DNA of 31,860 nucleotides from DASZHA01 sp049644325. GTDB lineage: Bacteria; Chloroflexota; Dormibacteria; DASZGP01. The position numbers and the translations under genes were made by a program. Each line of letters opens with the position of its first letter. Within the stretch, counting starts at the first letter, position 1. The stretch lies in the NCBI GenBank assembly GCA_049644325.1, contig JBARRR010000031.1, positions 1 to 31,860 of the forward strand, given 5' to 3'. Below, in pieces: positions 22,960 to 30,901 of the stretch. The notes under the pieces were generated by a model. It did not search any database. It had not been told where the DNA came from and saw only the letters and a program-made list of their open reading frames with translations.

Positions 22960-24597
22960 ATGTCGAAGACGGTCTCACGCGACCCCCCCGCCGGGGAGAG
23001 CGCGTCGGAAGGCGAAAAGACCGTGGCTGACGAGCGACTCTCGGAGTCGGGGATCCCGCTGAAGCCGCACTACACGGCGGCCGACGTCCGGGGCCCGGAG
23101 GCGCCAGCGCCGGGCGAGTTCCCGTTCACCCGCGGCGTCTACCCCGACATGTACCGCGGCCGCCCCTGGACGATGCGCCAGTACTCCGGCTTCGCCACCG
23201 CGGCCGAGTCCAACCAGCGCTACCGGAACCTCCTGGCGGCGGGCCAGACCGGGCTGTCAGTGGCCTTCGACCTCGTCACCCAGATGGGCTACGACTCCGA
23301 CGACCCGGTGGCGGAGGGCGAGGTCGGCAAGGTCGGCGTGGCCATCGACTCGCTGGCCGATATGGAGACCCTGATGCGGGATATCCCGCTGGACAAGGTC
23401 TCGACATCGATGACCATCAACGCCCCCGCCTCGGGCCTGATGCTGCTCTACCAGCTGGCCGCCGAGAAGCAGGGCGTGAGCGGCGACAAGCTCAGCGGCA
23501 CCGTCCAAAACGACATCCTCAAGGAATACGCCGCCCGGGGCACCTTCATCTTCCCGCCGGAGCCGTCGATGCGGCTGGTCACCGACACCTTCGCCTACTG
23601 CGCGACGGAGATGCCGCGCTGGAACACCATATCCATCAGCGGCTACCACATCTCCGAGGCGGGGGCGACCCCGATGCAGGAGCTGGCCTTCACCCTGGCC
23701 AACGGCGTTGCCTACGTCGAGGCGGCGCTGACCGCGGGGCTGGCGATCGATGACTTCGGCCCCCGGCTGAGCTTCTTCTTCAACTGCAAGATGGAGTTCT
23801 TCGAGGAGATCGCCAAGTTCCGCGCGGCCCGCACGATGTGGGCCGAGCTGATGCGTGATCGCTTCGGCGCCAAGGACCCGCGCTCCATGATGCTGCGCTT
23901 CCATACCCAGACGGCGGGGTCGTCGCTGACATCGCTGCAGCCGCACACCAACGTCGTCCGGACCGCGGTCGAGGCCATGGCGGCGGTGCTCGGCGGCACG
24001 CAGTCGCTGCACACCAACAGCTTCGACGAAGCCCTGGCGCTGCCCACCGAGTTCGCCGCCACCCTGGCGCTGCGAACCCAGCAGGTGATCGCCTACGAGA
24101 CCGGCATCACGCCGGTCGCCGACCCCCTGGCGGGCAGCTACCTGGTCGAATCGCTGACGTCGGAGCTGGAGTCCGGGGCGCGCCAGCTGATCGACGAGAT
24201 CGACGAGATGGGCGGCTCGGTCAAAGCCATCGAGTCGGGCTGGATGCAGCGCCAGATCGCGGATTCCGCCTACCGCTTCCAACAGGCGGTGGAAAGGCAG
24301 GAGCGCGTCATCGTCGGCGTCAACCGGTTCCAATCCGACACTGAGGAGGACCTCGAGATCCTCAAGGTCACGCCCGAGCACGAGGAGGAACAGCGACGTG
24401 CCGTGCAGCGGGTGCGAGCCGAGCGCGACAACGAGGCGGTGGAGCGCGACCTGGCGGCCCTGGAGGCGGCGGCGCGGGGCAGTGAAAACGTCCTCTACCC
24501 GATGCGCCAGGCCTTCAGCGACTACGCCACCATCGGCGAGGTTTTCGGCCGGCTGCGTGAGGTGTGGGGGAGGTATCGGCCCCGGGCCGAGGTCTGA
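22960..24597 (+). CDS. Methylmalonyl-CoA mutase large (catalytic) subunit
   Basis: B12-dependent isomerisation of (2R)-methylmalonyl-CoA to succinyl-CoA. The 545 residues are the TIM-barrel part only; the B12-binding domain must be a separate protein, as in two-gene mutases, and is not in this window. Key segments: RPWTMRQYSGFATAAESN with Tyr 75, SISGYHISEAGATPMQELA, RFHTQTAGSSLT with His 315, and GGTQSLHTNSFDEALALPTE. From memory of the families, isobutyryl-CoA mutases have Phe where this protein has Tyr 75, so methylmalonyl-CoA is the likelier substrate. The segment NGVAYVEAALTAGL resembles IcmA-like enzymes in part, so another acyl-CoA mutase is not excluded. The first 30 residues are a Ser/Glu-rich tail. 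Epimerase and carboxylase genes nearby support the call. Confidence 0.9.
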   Translation: MSKTVSRDPPAGESASEGEKTVADERLSESGIPLKPHYTAADVRGPEAPAPGEFPFTRGVYPDMYRGRPWTMRQYSGFATAAESNQRYRNLLAAGQTGLSVAFDLVTQMGYDSDDPVAEGEVGKVGVAIDSLADMETLMRDIPLDKVSTSMTINAPASGLMLLYQLAAEKQGVSGDKLSGTVQNDILKEYAARGTFIFPPEPSMRLVTDTFAYCATEMPRWNTISISGYHISEAGATPMQELAFTLANGVAYVEAALTAGLAIDDFGPRLSFFFNCKMEFFEEIAKFRAARTMWAELMRDRFGAKDPRSMMLRFHTQTAGSSLTSLQPHTNVVRTAVEAMAAVLGGTQSLHTNSFDEALALPTEFAATLALRTQQVIAYETGITPVADPLAGSYLVESLTSELESGARQLIDEIDEMGGSVKAIESGWMQRQIADSAYRFQQAVERQERVIVGVNRFQSDTEEDLEILKVTPEHEEEQRRAVQRVRAERDNEAVERDLAALEAAARGSENVLYPMRQAFSDYATIGEVFGRLREVWGRYRPRAEV

Positions 24598-24604
24598 CAC
24601 CCGG

Positions 24605-24617
24605 CCGCTGTCAGCGG
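24605..24617 (+). repeat. Short palindrome after the mutase gene
   Basis: CCGCTG-T-CAGCGG, seven bases after the mutase stop. No T-run follows; possibly part of a weak terminator. Confidence 0.3.
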
Positions 24618-24660
24618 GCGTCCCCGCAACAGGCAAGCCAAGGTTGCCGCCGCAGGTCTA

Positions 24661-24687
24661 TTGTGTACCTGTTAGGTGACATATAAG
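24661..24687 (+). promoter_or_regulatory. Candidate promoter of the kelch kinase gene
   Basis: TTGTGT (24661-24666) and TATAAG (24682-24687) are 15 bases apart in an AT-rich patch of the 146-bp gap. An ACCT-GTT-AGGT inverted repeat lies between them. Spacing is shorter than ideal. Confidence 0.4.
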
Positions 24688-24705
24688 GCGCCCGGGGAGG
24701 GCGCC
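24687..24705 (+). repeat. Leader hairpin before the kelch kinase gene
   Basis: GGCGCCC-GGGGA-GGGCGCC, a perfect 7-bp stem with 5-base loop directly after the candidate -10 element, about 38 bp before the start codon. It would form at the 5' end of the mRNA. Confidence 0.4.
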
Positions 24706-24743
24706 GGGGTGATGCAAGGGGTTTGCTCTGGGGGGGAGCCGCG

Positions 24744-27700
24744 ATGCTAAAGGTGACCCCTGACGAGGTGGGTGGCTTCAGGGTCATCGGTACCATAGGC
24801 GAGGGTGCCTACGGCAGGGTGCTGCTGGCGGGCCGCGTCGGGGTCCGTACGCCCGTGGCATTGAAGCAGCTGGCGCCCGCTCTGGCCGAGGATCGGCTCT
24901 TCCTGGAACGGTTCAGGCAAGAGGCGCGGATCATGGCCGAGCTCCAGGACCCCAATGTCAAGGTCGAGGGCGTGATCGACGACGAGTCCGGGATCTACGT
25001 CGTCATGGAGTTCATCGACGGCTCCAGCCTCAAACAGCTCCTTGCGGCTGGCGGCCGGCTGACCGGCGAGCAGGCCTGCGGCGTGCTCAAGGACGTCCTC
25101 ATCGGCCTTGGCCGGGCGCACGCGTTGCGCCTGGTCCATCGCGACATCAAGCCCGCCAACATCCTGGTCGACAAGAAGGGGCGGGTGAGGCTGTCCGACT
25201 TCGGGCTGGCGATCAGGGTGCCGGTCTCGGGCGCCACCGGGGTGACGGTGGCCTCGGCCGCCACCCCGATGTACATGAGCCCCGAGCAGGTGCGGGGCGA
25301 CCACCTCGATCCCAGGGCCGACATCTACGCCTGCGGAGCGTTGCTCTTCGAGCTGCTCACCGGCAGGCCGCCATTCAGGGCCGGCAGCACCGATGAACTC
25401 CTCCGCATGCACCTCCAGGCCCCGGTACCTGACGCCCACAGAAGCCGACCGTCGGTTCCCGCTGAGGTGGCCCTGGTGGCGGCCAAGGCGATGGCCAAGA
25501 ACCCGCTCGACCGTTATCCGTCGGCCAAGGCCTTCCGCCGGCACCTCGACCGCGCGGCACGGCGCGGTTATGGCGGCGACTGGGAAGCTCGAACATCGAT
25601 TGCGGCCGCGGTCGCCGCGGCGATACCGGGCGGAGCGGCGGCGGCTGCGAGCCTCGACGAGGCGACCGAAGCCCTCGAGACCGCGGACGTGGGCGCCGAG
25701 GAAGCCAAGAACGGGGCCGGGGTCGACGGCGTGGAGGCGGCGGAGGCGCTCGAGTGGCCGCCTCGTCCCCCGGCGGAGGCTCGACGGGAGGTGACGCTGG
25801 GAGCAGCTCGGGCTCGGGGAGCCGCAGGGACAGCCCGCAAACGCCGAGGAAAACGGTCCAGGGGTGCAACCCGGGCGGCAGCGGCAGCAGAGGAGCAGGT
25901 CGAGCTCCCAACTGCAGAGGACGCCGCAACCGACGAGCTGACCACGACGTCGGTGCCGGTCGAGCCCGCAGCGGAGGAGCCAGCCGCACAGGGCGACGAG
26001 ACGTTAGTAGTCGTGCCTGACGAGCCGACTGCGGATGCCGAAGAAAGCACCGCCGAGGTGGAGGCTGTAGAAGCTAAGCCCGAACCAGAGGCGGCGAAGG
26101 AAGAGACAGGCGAAAAGGTCACCGCAGACGCGGGCGTGGCGGCAAAGCCGCGCAAGCGCGCGCGGGGGGCCAAGGCAGAGATAGCCGATGTCAAGGTCGT
26201 GGCCGCGGAGCCCCTGGCGGCGGAGCCGGCTGAACCCACTGCCGATGTCGAGGAAGAGGCGACAGAAGCGGATGCGGTAGCAGAGCCGGCTCAGCCCGAG
26301 TCCGCGCCCGCGGAAGACACGGCAGAGGAGGTCAAGGCCGAGGCGGAGGTGGCTGCGGAGCCGGCCACGGCGACGCCAGACGCGGCGGAAGAGACTGCCG
26401 ACGTGGAGGCCCTGGCGGAGCCGGAACCGGCGCATCCTGCTGCGGAGCCTGCAGACGCGGCCGCCGAAGCAACATCCGAAGTCGAGGCCGTGGCCGCGGA
26501 GCCCTTGGCCGAGGAGCCGGCCGAGCCCGCTGCCGACGTCGAGGAAGAGGCGACAGTAGCAGAGCGGGCCGAGCCCGAGCCCGCGCCCGAGGAAGAGACG
26601 GCCGAGGAGGTCACGGCCGAGGCGGAGGTGGCTGCGGAGCCGGACGCGGCCGGGCCCGACACCGACGAAGGGAGCGCCGATGCGGCGGCGGAGCCGGAAC
26701 CGGCCGTCGTTGGGGCGGAGGCTCCGGAGCCCGAGGAAACGGCGGCCGAGGCGACATCCGAAATCGAGGCGGAACCGGAACCGGCCGAGCCTGCCGTCGT
26801 TGCGGAGGTAGGGACCGCCGAGGGGCAGGCGGCGGTGGAGCCGGGCGAGCCTGCGGAAGCGGTCGCGGAAGGGATGACCGCGCCCGAGGCGATGGCCGCA
26901 TTGGCCCTGGAGACTGACGCGCCGGCAGCCGCGGCGGCCGAGGCAGAGACGGCGGCGGCAGCCGAGCCGGTGCCCGCCGAAAGCGAAGACCTGGCCGGAG
27001 AGCAAGCGACCGAGGTCGAGGCGACCCAAGAGGCAGGGGAGGCGATCGCCGCGGAGCCCGACGAGGCGCCCGCAGAGGAAGTGGCGGCCGAGAACGAGAG
27101 CGCGCCATCTGAGGCCGCTGAGCCCGCCGCGAAGCCTGAGGAAACCGCAGCTGCAGAGCCGATCGCAGAGCCCCAGCCGGCGGAGGAGTCAGTCGTCGCG
27201 CGTAGCGGGGTGATCCTAGGCAATCCCAGGGTCATCGCTCCTGCACCCAAACGGCGGCGCATCTCGCGACGGGCAGTCGCGGTCGCGGCGCTGATCGCAG
27301 CCGTGGTGGCGGCGTCGGGTGTCGGCGGCTATGTCTTCATAACGACCAAGAGACCGGCGCCTTCCTCCAGCAGCGCCCCCCAGGGCGGGGTGCTCGGGTC
27401 CGACGTCAAGGTTGCGCCCGGGGCTGGTCTGCGGGACTGCGTGGCCAACGCGCCGTCGGCCTTGAGCTGGTCCCAGCTCTCGCCGGCGACATCGCCCCCG
27501 GCGCTGGCCGACAGCTTCATGGTCTACGACAGCGACCGCGGACGCATGGTCCTGTTCGGCGGGACCAGCGTGGGCGGACCGGTGGCGCAGACATGGGAAT
27601 GGGATGGCGCCAACTGGACCAAGGCCACACCCGCGCATTCACCCAGTCCCCGAGGCGAACGGCAGATGGCGTATGACCCCAGCCGCAAGAAGACGGTCCT

Positions 27701-28355
27701 GTTCGGCGGTGGCGTGCCCGGTCTGGTGCTCGCCGATACCTGGCTCTGGGACGGCAGCGACTGGTCACAGCCGAAGCCGCCGACGTCGCCCCCAGCGCGG
27801 CACGGCGGGGCCATGGTCTTCGACGTGGCCATCGACAAGGTCCTGCTCTTCGGTGGATATGACAGCAAACAGAAGGCCCTGGGTGACACGTGGACCTGGG
27901 ATGGGAGCGCCTGGACGCAGGCCATCGCCATCCTCTCGCCGCCGGCTCGGATCGGGCAGCAGATGGCGTACGACTCGGACCGGAGCCGGGTCGTCCTGTT
28001 CGGGGGCCGCACGGCGGGAAACACCCCCCTGAACGACACCTGGGAGTTCGAGGGCTCCAGCTGGCGAGCCGTTGGGCCCGCGTTATCACCCCCCGGCAGC
28101 TACGACGGCACGATGGCGTATGACGCCCGCTCCAAGCAAACGCTCCTGGTCGACGGCAACGGCGGCGGTGGCGCCGTGGACCAGTGGACATGGGGCGGAA
28201 TCGCCTGGATCCACCTGGGCACGGCAACGGTTCCCACCTCGCGGGTGCAGCCGGCGATGGCCTATGACAGCAAGCGCGGACGCCTGGTGGTCTTCGGCGG
28301 CTCGGCCGGCGGGCCCCTGGCCGACACATGGGAGGCGGACGCCTGCGGCGGGTAG
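24744..28355 (+). CDS. Giant transmembrane Ser/Thr kinase: kinase, Ala/Glu-rich linker, membrane helix, kelch ectodomain
   Basis: A 1203-residue receptor kinase. Kinase domain about 10-280: glycine loop IGEGAYGRVLL (18-28), Lys 41, VHRDIKPANIL with Asp 134 and Asn 139, DFG 152-154, TPMYMSPEQ. Residues ~290-830 are an Ala/Glu/Pro linker of low complexity with basic patches at its start (RKRRGKRSRG) and a ~97-residue repeat (see 26199-26771). One membrane helix lies at ~844-866. The outer part, from ~905, has six kelch-like repeats, each with YD...R/K...LFGG, TWxW-DG and W, expected to form a six-bladed propeller; it may bind sugar or protein. ATG 24744 follows a G-rich site; TTG 24723 is also open. 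The carboxylase gene follows after 13 bp. Linker length is highly unusual for the family. Confidence 0.9.
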   Translation: MLKVTPDEVGGFRVIGTIGEGAYGRVLLAGRVGVRTPVALKQLAPALAEDRLFLERFRQEARIMAELQDPNVKVEGVIDDESGIYVVMEFIDGSSLKQLLAAGGRLTGEQACGVLKDVLIGLGRAHALRLVHRDIKPANILVDKKGRVRLSDFGLAIRVPVSGATGVTVASAATPMYMSPEQVRGDHLDPRADIYACGALLFELLTGRPPFRAGSTDELLRMHLQAPVPDAHRSRPSVPAEVALVAAKAMAKNPLDRYPSAKAFRRHLDRAARRGYGGDWEARTSIAAAVAAAIPGGAAAAASLDEATEALETADVGAEEAKNGAGVDGVEAAEALEWPPRPPAEARREVTLGAARARGAAGTARKRRGKRSRGATRAAAAAEEQVELPTAEDAATDELTTTSVPVEPAAEEPAAQGDETLVVVPDEPTADAEESTAEVEAVEAKPEPEAAKEETGEKVTADAGVAAKPRKRARGAKAEIADVKVVAAEPLAAEPAEPTADVEEEATEADAVAEPAQPESAPAEDTAEEVKAEAEVAAEPATATPDAAEETADVEALAEPEPAHPAAEPADAAAEATSEVEAVAAEPLAEEPAEPAADVEEEATVAERAEPEPAPEEETAEEVTAEAEVAAEPDAAGPDTDEGSADAAAEPEPAVVGAEAPEPEETAAEATSEIEAEPEPAEPAVVAEVGTAEGQAAVEPGEPAEAVAEGMTAPEAMAALALETDAPAAAAAEAETAAAAEPVPAESEDLAGEQATEVEATQEAGEAIAAEPDEAPAEEVAAENESAPSEAAEPAAKPEETAAAEPIAEPQPAEESVVARSGVILGNPRVIAPAPKRRRISRRAVAVAALIAAVVAASGVGGYVFITTKRPAPSSSSAPQGGVLGSDVKVAPGAGLRDCVANAPSALSWSQLSPATSPPALADSFMVYDSDRGRMVLFGGTSVGGPVAQTWEWDGANWTKATPAHSPSPRGERQMAYDPSRKKTVLFGGGVPGLVLADTWLWDGSDWSQPKPPTSPPARHGGAMVFDVAIDKVLLFGGYDSKQKALGDTWTWDGSAWTQAIAILSPPARIGQQMAYDSDRSRVVLFGGRTAGNTPLNDTWEFEGSSWRAVGPALSPPGSYDGTMAYDARSKQTLLVDGNGGGGAVDQWTWGGIAWIHLGTATVPTSRVQPAMAYDSKRGRLVVFGGSAGGPLADTWEADACGG
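26199..26771 (+). repeat. Tandem ~290-bp duplication inside the kinase linker
   Basis: Unit 1 (about 26199-26489) and unit 2 (about 26490-26771) both begin V-A-A-E-P-L-A and end A-T-S-E-V/I-E-A. Each contains DVEEEAT and AEAEVAAEP in the same order. Unit 2 lacks a few codons. A more decayed third copy can be traced upstream (about 26080-26160, KEETGEKVTADAGVAAKP). Expansion of the linker by in-frame duplication is the simplest explanation. Confidence 0.7.
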
Positions 28356-28358
28356 CAT
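28353..28358 (+). promoter_or_regulatory. Candidate -10 element before the carboxylase gene
   Basis: TAGCAT starting on the kinase stop codon, 10 bases before ATG 28369. It would give a leader of about four bases; no Shine-Dalgarno is present. Confidence 0.35.
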
Positions 28359-28368
28359 TAGGCTCGCC

Positions 28369-30030
28369 ATGGCGAAGGTAGTTAGAAAAACCGGCACCTC
28401 GAAGACCGGCACCTCGAAGACGAGCGCCTCGCGAAACGGGGCGCCCGAGCCCAGGGGTTTCGCCGCCGCCAAACGCGAGGTCTCCGCCGGCGAGAAACGG
28501 ATCAACATCCTGCGCAAGCGCCGCCACGACGCCATCCAGGGGGACGTCGCGGCGTTGCAGAAGCAGCACGAGAAGGGCAAGCTCTCCGCCCGCGAACGCA
28601 TCGACAAGGTCCTCGATCCCGGCAGCTTCGTCGAGTTCGACGCCTTCGCCCTGCACCGCAACCAGAACTTCGGCATGGCCGACAAACGTATCCTCGGCGA
28701 CGGTGTGGTCACCGGCTACGGCACCATCGGCGGCCGCCAGGTGGCGGTGTTCTCGCACGACGCCACCGCATTCGGCGGCTCGCTGGGCGAGGTCTTCGCC
28801 GAGAAGGTGATCAAGATCATGGACTGGGCCGAGAAGGTCGGCTGCCCCTGCCTTGGCATCAACGACTCTGGCGGCGCCCGCATCCAGGAGGGCGTGGTCT
28901 CGCTGGCCGGGTACGCCTACATCTTCAAGCGCAACGTCGACGCCTCGGGGGTCATCCCCCAGCTTTCGCTGATCGTCGGTCCCTGCACCGGCGGCGCCGT
29001 CTACAGCCCGGCGATGACCGACTTCATCTTCATGACCAAGGGCGTCGGCTACATGTTCATCACCGGCCCGGACGTGATCAAGGTGACGACCGGCGAGCAG
29101 GTCGGCTTCGAGGAGCTCGGCGGCGCTGAGGTGCACAACCTCAAGTCGGGAGTCGCCCACTTCCTGGCCGAAACCGAGAAGGAGGCCTTCGTCCAGATCC
29201 GGGAGCTGCTCTCGTACCTGCCGCAGAGCAACCGGGAGAAGCCGCCCCATGTCGAGACCAAGGACCCCGCCGACCGGATGGACAAGGAGCTGCAGACGGT
29301 CGTCCCGGACCGCTCGGGCGTGCCCTACGACATGCACGACGTGATCAAGCGGGTCTTCGACGATGGCAGGTTCCTGGAGATCCAGCCCTACTTCGGACCC
29401 AACCTGATCACCGGGTTCTCCAGGCTGGGCGGCCATTCGGTTGGCGTGGTCGCCAACCAGCCCAAGTCGGGTGCGGGGGCGCTCGACATCGACGCCTCGG
29501 TGAAGGGCGGCCGCTTCGTCCGCTTCTGCGACGCCTTCAACATTCCCATCATCACCTTCGTCGACGTCCCCGGCTTCCTGCCGGGCACGGCGCAGGAATA
29601 CGGCGGCATCATCCGCCACGGCGCCAAGCTGCTCTACTCCTACTGCGAGGCCACGGTGCCGAAGCTGACGGTCATCACCCGCAAGGCGTACGGCGGCGCC
29701 TATGACGTCATGTCGAGCAAGCACATCGGCGCCGACTACAACGTCGCCTGGCCGTCGGCGGAGATCGCGGTGATGGGGCCTCAGGGCGCGGTCAACGTCA
29801 TCTTCCGGCGAGACATCCAGGCCGCCGAGGACCCCGCCGCCAAGACCAAGGAGCTGGTCGATGACTACATCGAGAAGTTTGCCAACCCCTACTTCGCCGC
29901 CGAGCGGGGCTACATCGACGACATCATCGAGCCCCAGCAGACCAGGCCGCGGCTGATCTCAGCGCTCAACGCGCTCCAGGACAAGCGCATCCGCCGGCCC
30001 AAGCGCAAGCACGGCAACATCCCGCTCTAG
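28369..30030 (+). CDS. pccB: Acyl-CoA carboxylase beta subunit, propionyl-CoA type
   Basis: Carboxyltransferase subunit that moves CO2 from biotin to propionyl-CoA, giving methylmalonyl-CoA. The 553 residues show the two crotonase-like halves: INDSGGARIQEGVVSLAGYAYIF with GPCTGGAVYSPAMTDFIFM (oxyanion region 1), and FVDVPGFLPGTAQEYGGIIRHGAKLLY with RKAYGGAYDVMSSKHIGADYNVAWP (region 2). The Asp in GGAYDVM is the residue known to favour propionyl-CoA over longer or shorter substrates in Streptomyces PccB. The N-terminus is an unusual ~25-residue Lys/Thr/Ser tail encoded by a 15-bp repeat. ATG 28369 is used; the open frame upstream overlaps the kinase and is not conserved. The biotin-carrying alpha subunit is not in the window. 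Confidence 0.94.
   Translation: MAKVVRKTGTSKTGTSKTSASRNGAPEPRGFAAAKREVSAGEKRINILRKRRHDAIQGDVAALQKQHEKGKLSARERIDKVLDPGSFVEFDAFALHRNQNFGMADKRILGDGVVTGYGTIGGRQVAVFSHDATAFGGSLGEVFAEKVIKIMDWAEKVGCPCLGINDSGGARIQEGVVSLAGYAYIFKRNVDASGVIPQLSLIVGPCTGGAVYSPAMTDFIFMTKGVGYMFITGPDVIKVTTGEQVGFEELGGAEVHNLKSGVAHFLAETEKEAFVQIRELLSYLPQSNREKPPHVETKDPADRMDKELQTVVPDRSGVPYDMHDVIKRVFDDGRFLEIQPYFGPNLITGFSRLGGHSVGVVANQPKSGAGALDIDASVKGGRFVRFCDAFNIPIITFVDVPGFLPGTAQEYGGIIRHGAKLLYSYCEATVPKLTVITRKAYGGAYDVMSSKHIGADYNVAWPSAEIAVMGPQGAVNVIFRRDIQAAEDPAAKTKELVDDYIEKFANPYFAAERGYIDDIIEPQQTRPRLISALNALQDKRIRRPKRKHGNIPL
28390..28434 (+). repeat. 15-bp tandem repeat in the carboxylase N-terminal tail
   Basis: ACCGGCACCTCGAAG occurs twice in a row (28390-28404, 28405-28419) and a third, degenerate unit follows (28420-28434). 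It encodes repeats of T-G-T-S-K, a basic Thr/Ser-rich tail before the enzyme domain. Such in-phase repeats are prone to copy-number change. Confidence 0.75.
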
Positions 30031-30033
30031 CGT
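30028..30033 (+). promoter_or_regulatory. Candidate leaderless -10 element (first membrane protein)
   Basis: TAGCGT followed by 6 bases and ATG 30040; its TAG is the stop codon of the carboxylase gene. No Shine-Dalgarno is seen. Confidence 0.4.
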
Positions 30034-30039
30034 CGCCTG

Positions 30040-30891
30040 ATGGGCCCCTCGCCCCTGGCGTTACAGCCGCAGCCGGTCAGTGAGATCTTCGACGGCGCCT
30101 TTCGCATGTACCGGAGCAACTTCGGGCTCTTCGCTGCTCTCGGCCTGGCCTCGGAGGTGCCCGACCTGGTCCGCTCCCTCCTCAGTGGCGGCGCGCAGGG
30201 CCAGGACATCCTCTTCACCACCCTCACCGGCACCGGCGACGCCGGCCGATCGCTGGGATCAGCGGGCGACAATCCACTCCTGGCGTTTGCCGGCACGGCC
30301 CTGTGGCTGATCTGCCTGCCGATCGCCCTATCCCTGGCCGTCCAGGCCGCCGTCGAGGTCAGCGCCGGCACCCGGCCGAGCTTCGGCCGCGTGCTCAGCA
30401 GCGTGGTGCGCCGGTACTGGCCGGTGGCCACGGTGATGCTGCTGTTCGCGCTGGCGGCGGTACCCTCGATCACCTGCGTGCTGATCCCGCTCAGCATCTG
30501 GCTCTACGTCCGTTGGGCGATGGCCTTTCCCGCGATCTTCGCGGAGGGCGCCGGCCCCATCCGATCGATCGAGCGCAGCACCTTCCTGGTGGCGGGCCGC
30601 TGGTGGCGTACCTTCGGGATCGTCCTGCTGGCATACGTGCTGACCTCGGTGGTTGGATTTGCCATCGCCGCACTGCTGGAGCTGGCGGTGGCCCTCGTGC
30701 CCGGCATCACCGGCGCAATCCGCGGTGGGGCGATGCTGGTGGCGGGCGCCATTGGCGAGGGCTTCGTGCGGCCGCTGTGGCCGATCATCCTGACCCTGGT
30801 CTACTTCGACCTCCGGGTACGTCGGGAGGCCCTCGAGCTCGACGTCCTGGCGCAGCAGGCGATGCTGGCGCCCCCGCAGCAGCCGGCCTGA
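30040..30891 (+). CDS. Multi-pass membrane protein, GPDPase-membrane-domain-like (first copy)
   Basis: A 283-residue integral membrane protein with about five or six helices (e.g. AGTALWLICLPIALSLAVQAAVEV, VATVMLLFALAAVPSITCVLIPLSIWLYV, FGIVLLAYVLTSVVGFAIAALLELAV). The start SEIFDGAFRMYRSNFGLFAALGLA and the end PLWPIILTLVYFDLRVRREALELD are typical of proteins annotated as glycerophosphodiester-phosphodiesterase membrane domain; no phosphodiesterase domain is attached. The internal FAEGAGPIRSIERSTFLVAGRWWRTFGIVL matches the family's conserved helix-loop. Function unknown. It is the first of two related neighbouring genes. Confidence 0.8.
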   Translation: MGPSPLALQPQPVSEIFDGAFRMYRSNFGLFAALGLASEVPDLVRSLLSGGAQGQDILFTTLTGTGDAGRSLGSAGDNPLLAFAGTALWLICLPIALSLAVQAAVEVSAGTRPSFGRVLSSVVRRYWPVATVMLLFALAAVPSITCVLIPLSIWLYVRWAMAFPAIFAEGAGPIRSIERSTFLVAGRWWRTFGIVLLAYVLTSVVGFAIAALLELAVALVPGITGAIRGGAMLVAGAIGEGFVRPLWPIILTLVYFDLRVRREALELDVLAQQAMLAPPQQPA

Positions 30892-30901
30892 GGATCCAGC
30901 C

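Noticed and set aside
26004..27262. Long minus-strand frames opposite the kinase linker
   Set aside because: They arise from the repetitive Ala/Glu codons (GCG/GAG) read backwards, giving Arg/Leu/Gly or Ser/Ala runs.
28072..28368. N-terminal extension of the carboxylase gene
   Set aside because: Lies inside the kelch repeats in another frame; the enzyme starts at ATG 28369.
27517..29724. 735-codon open frame on the minus strand
   Set aside because: Antisense to the kelch region and the carboxylase; composition is that of a shadow frame and no family motif is visible.
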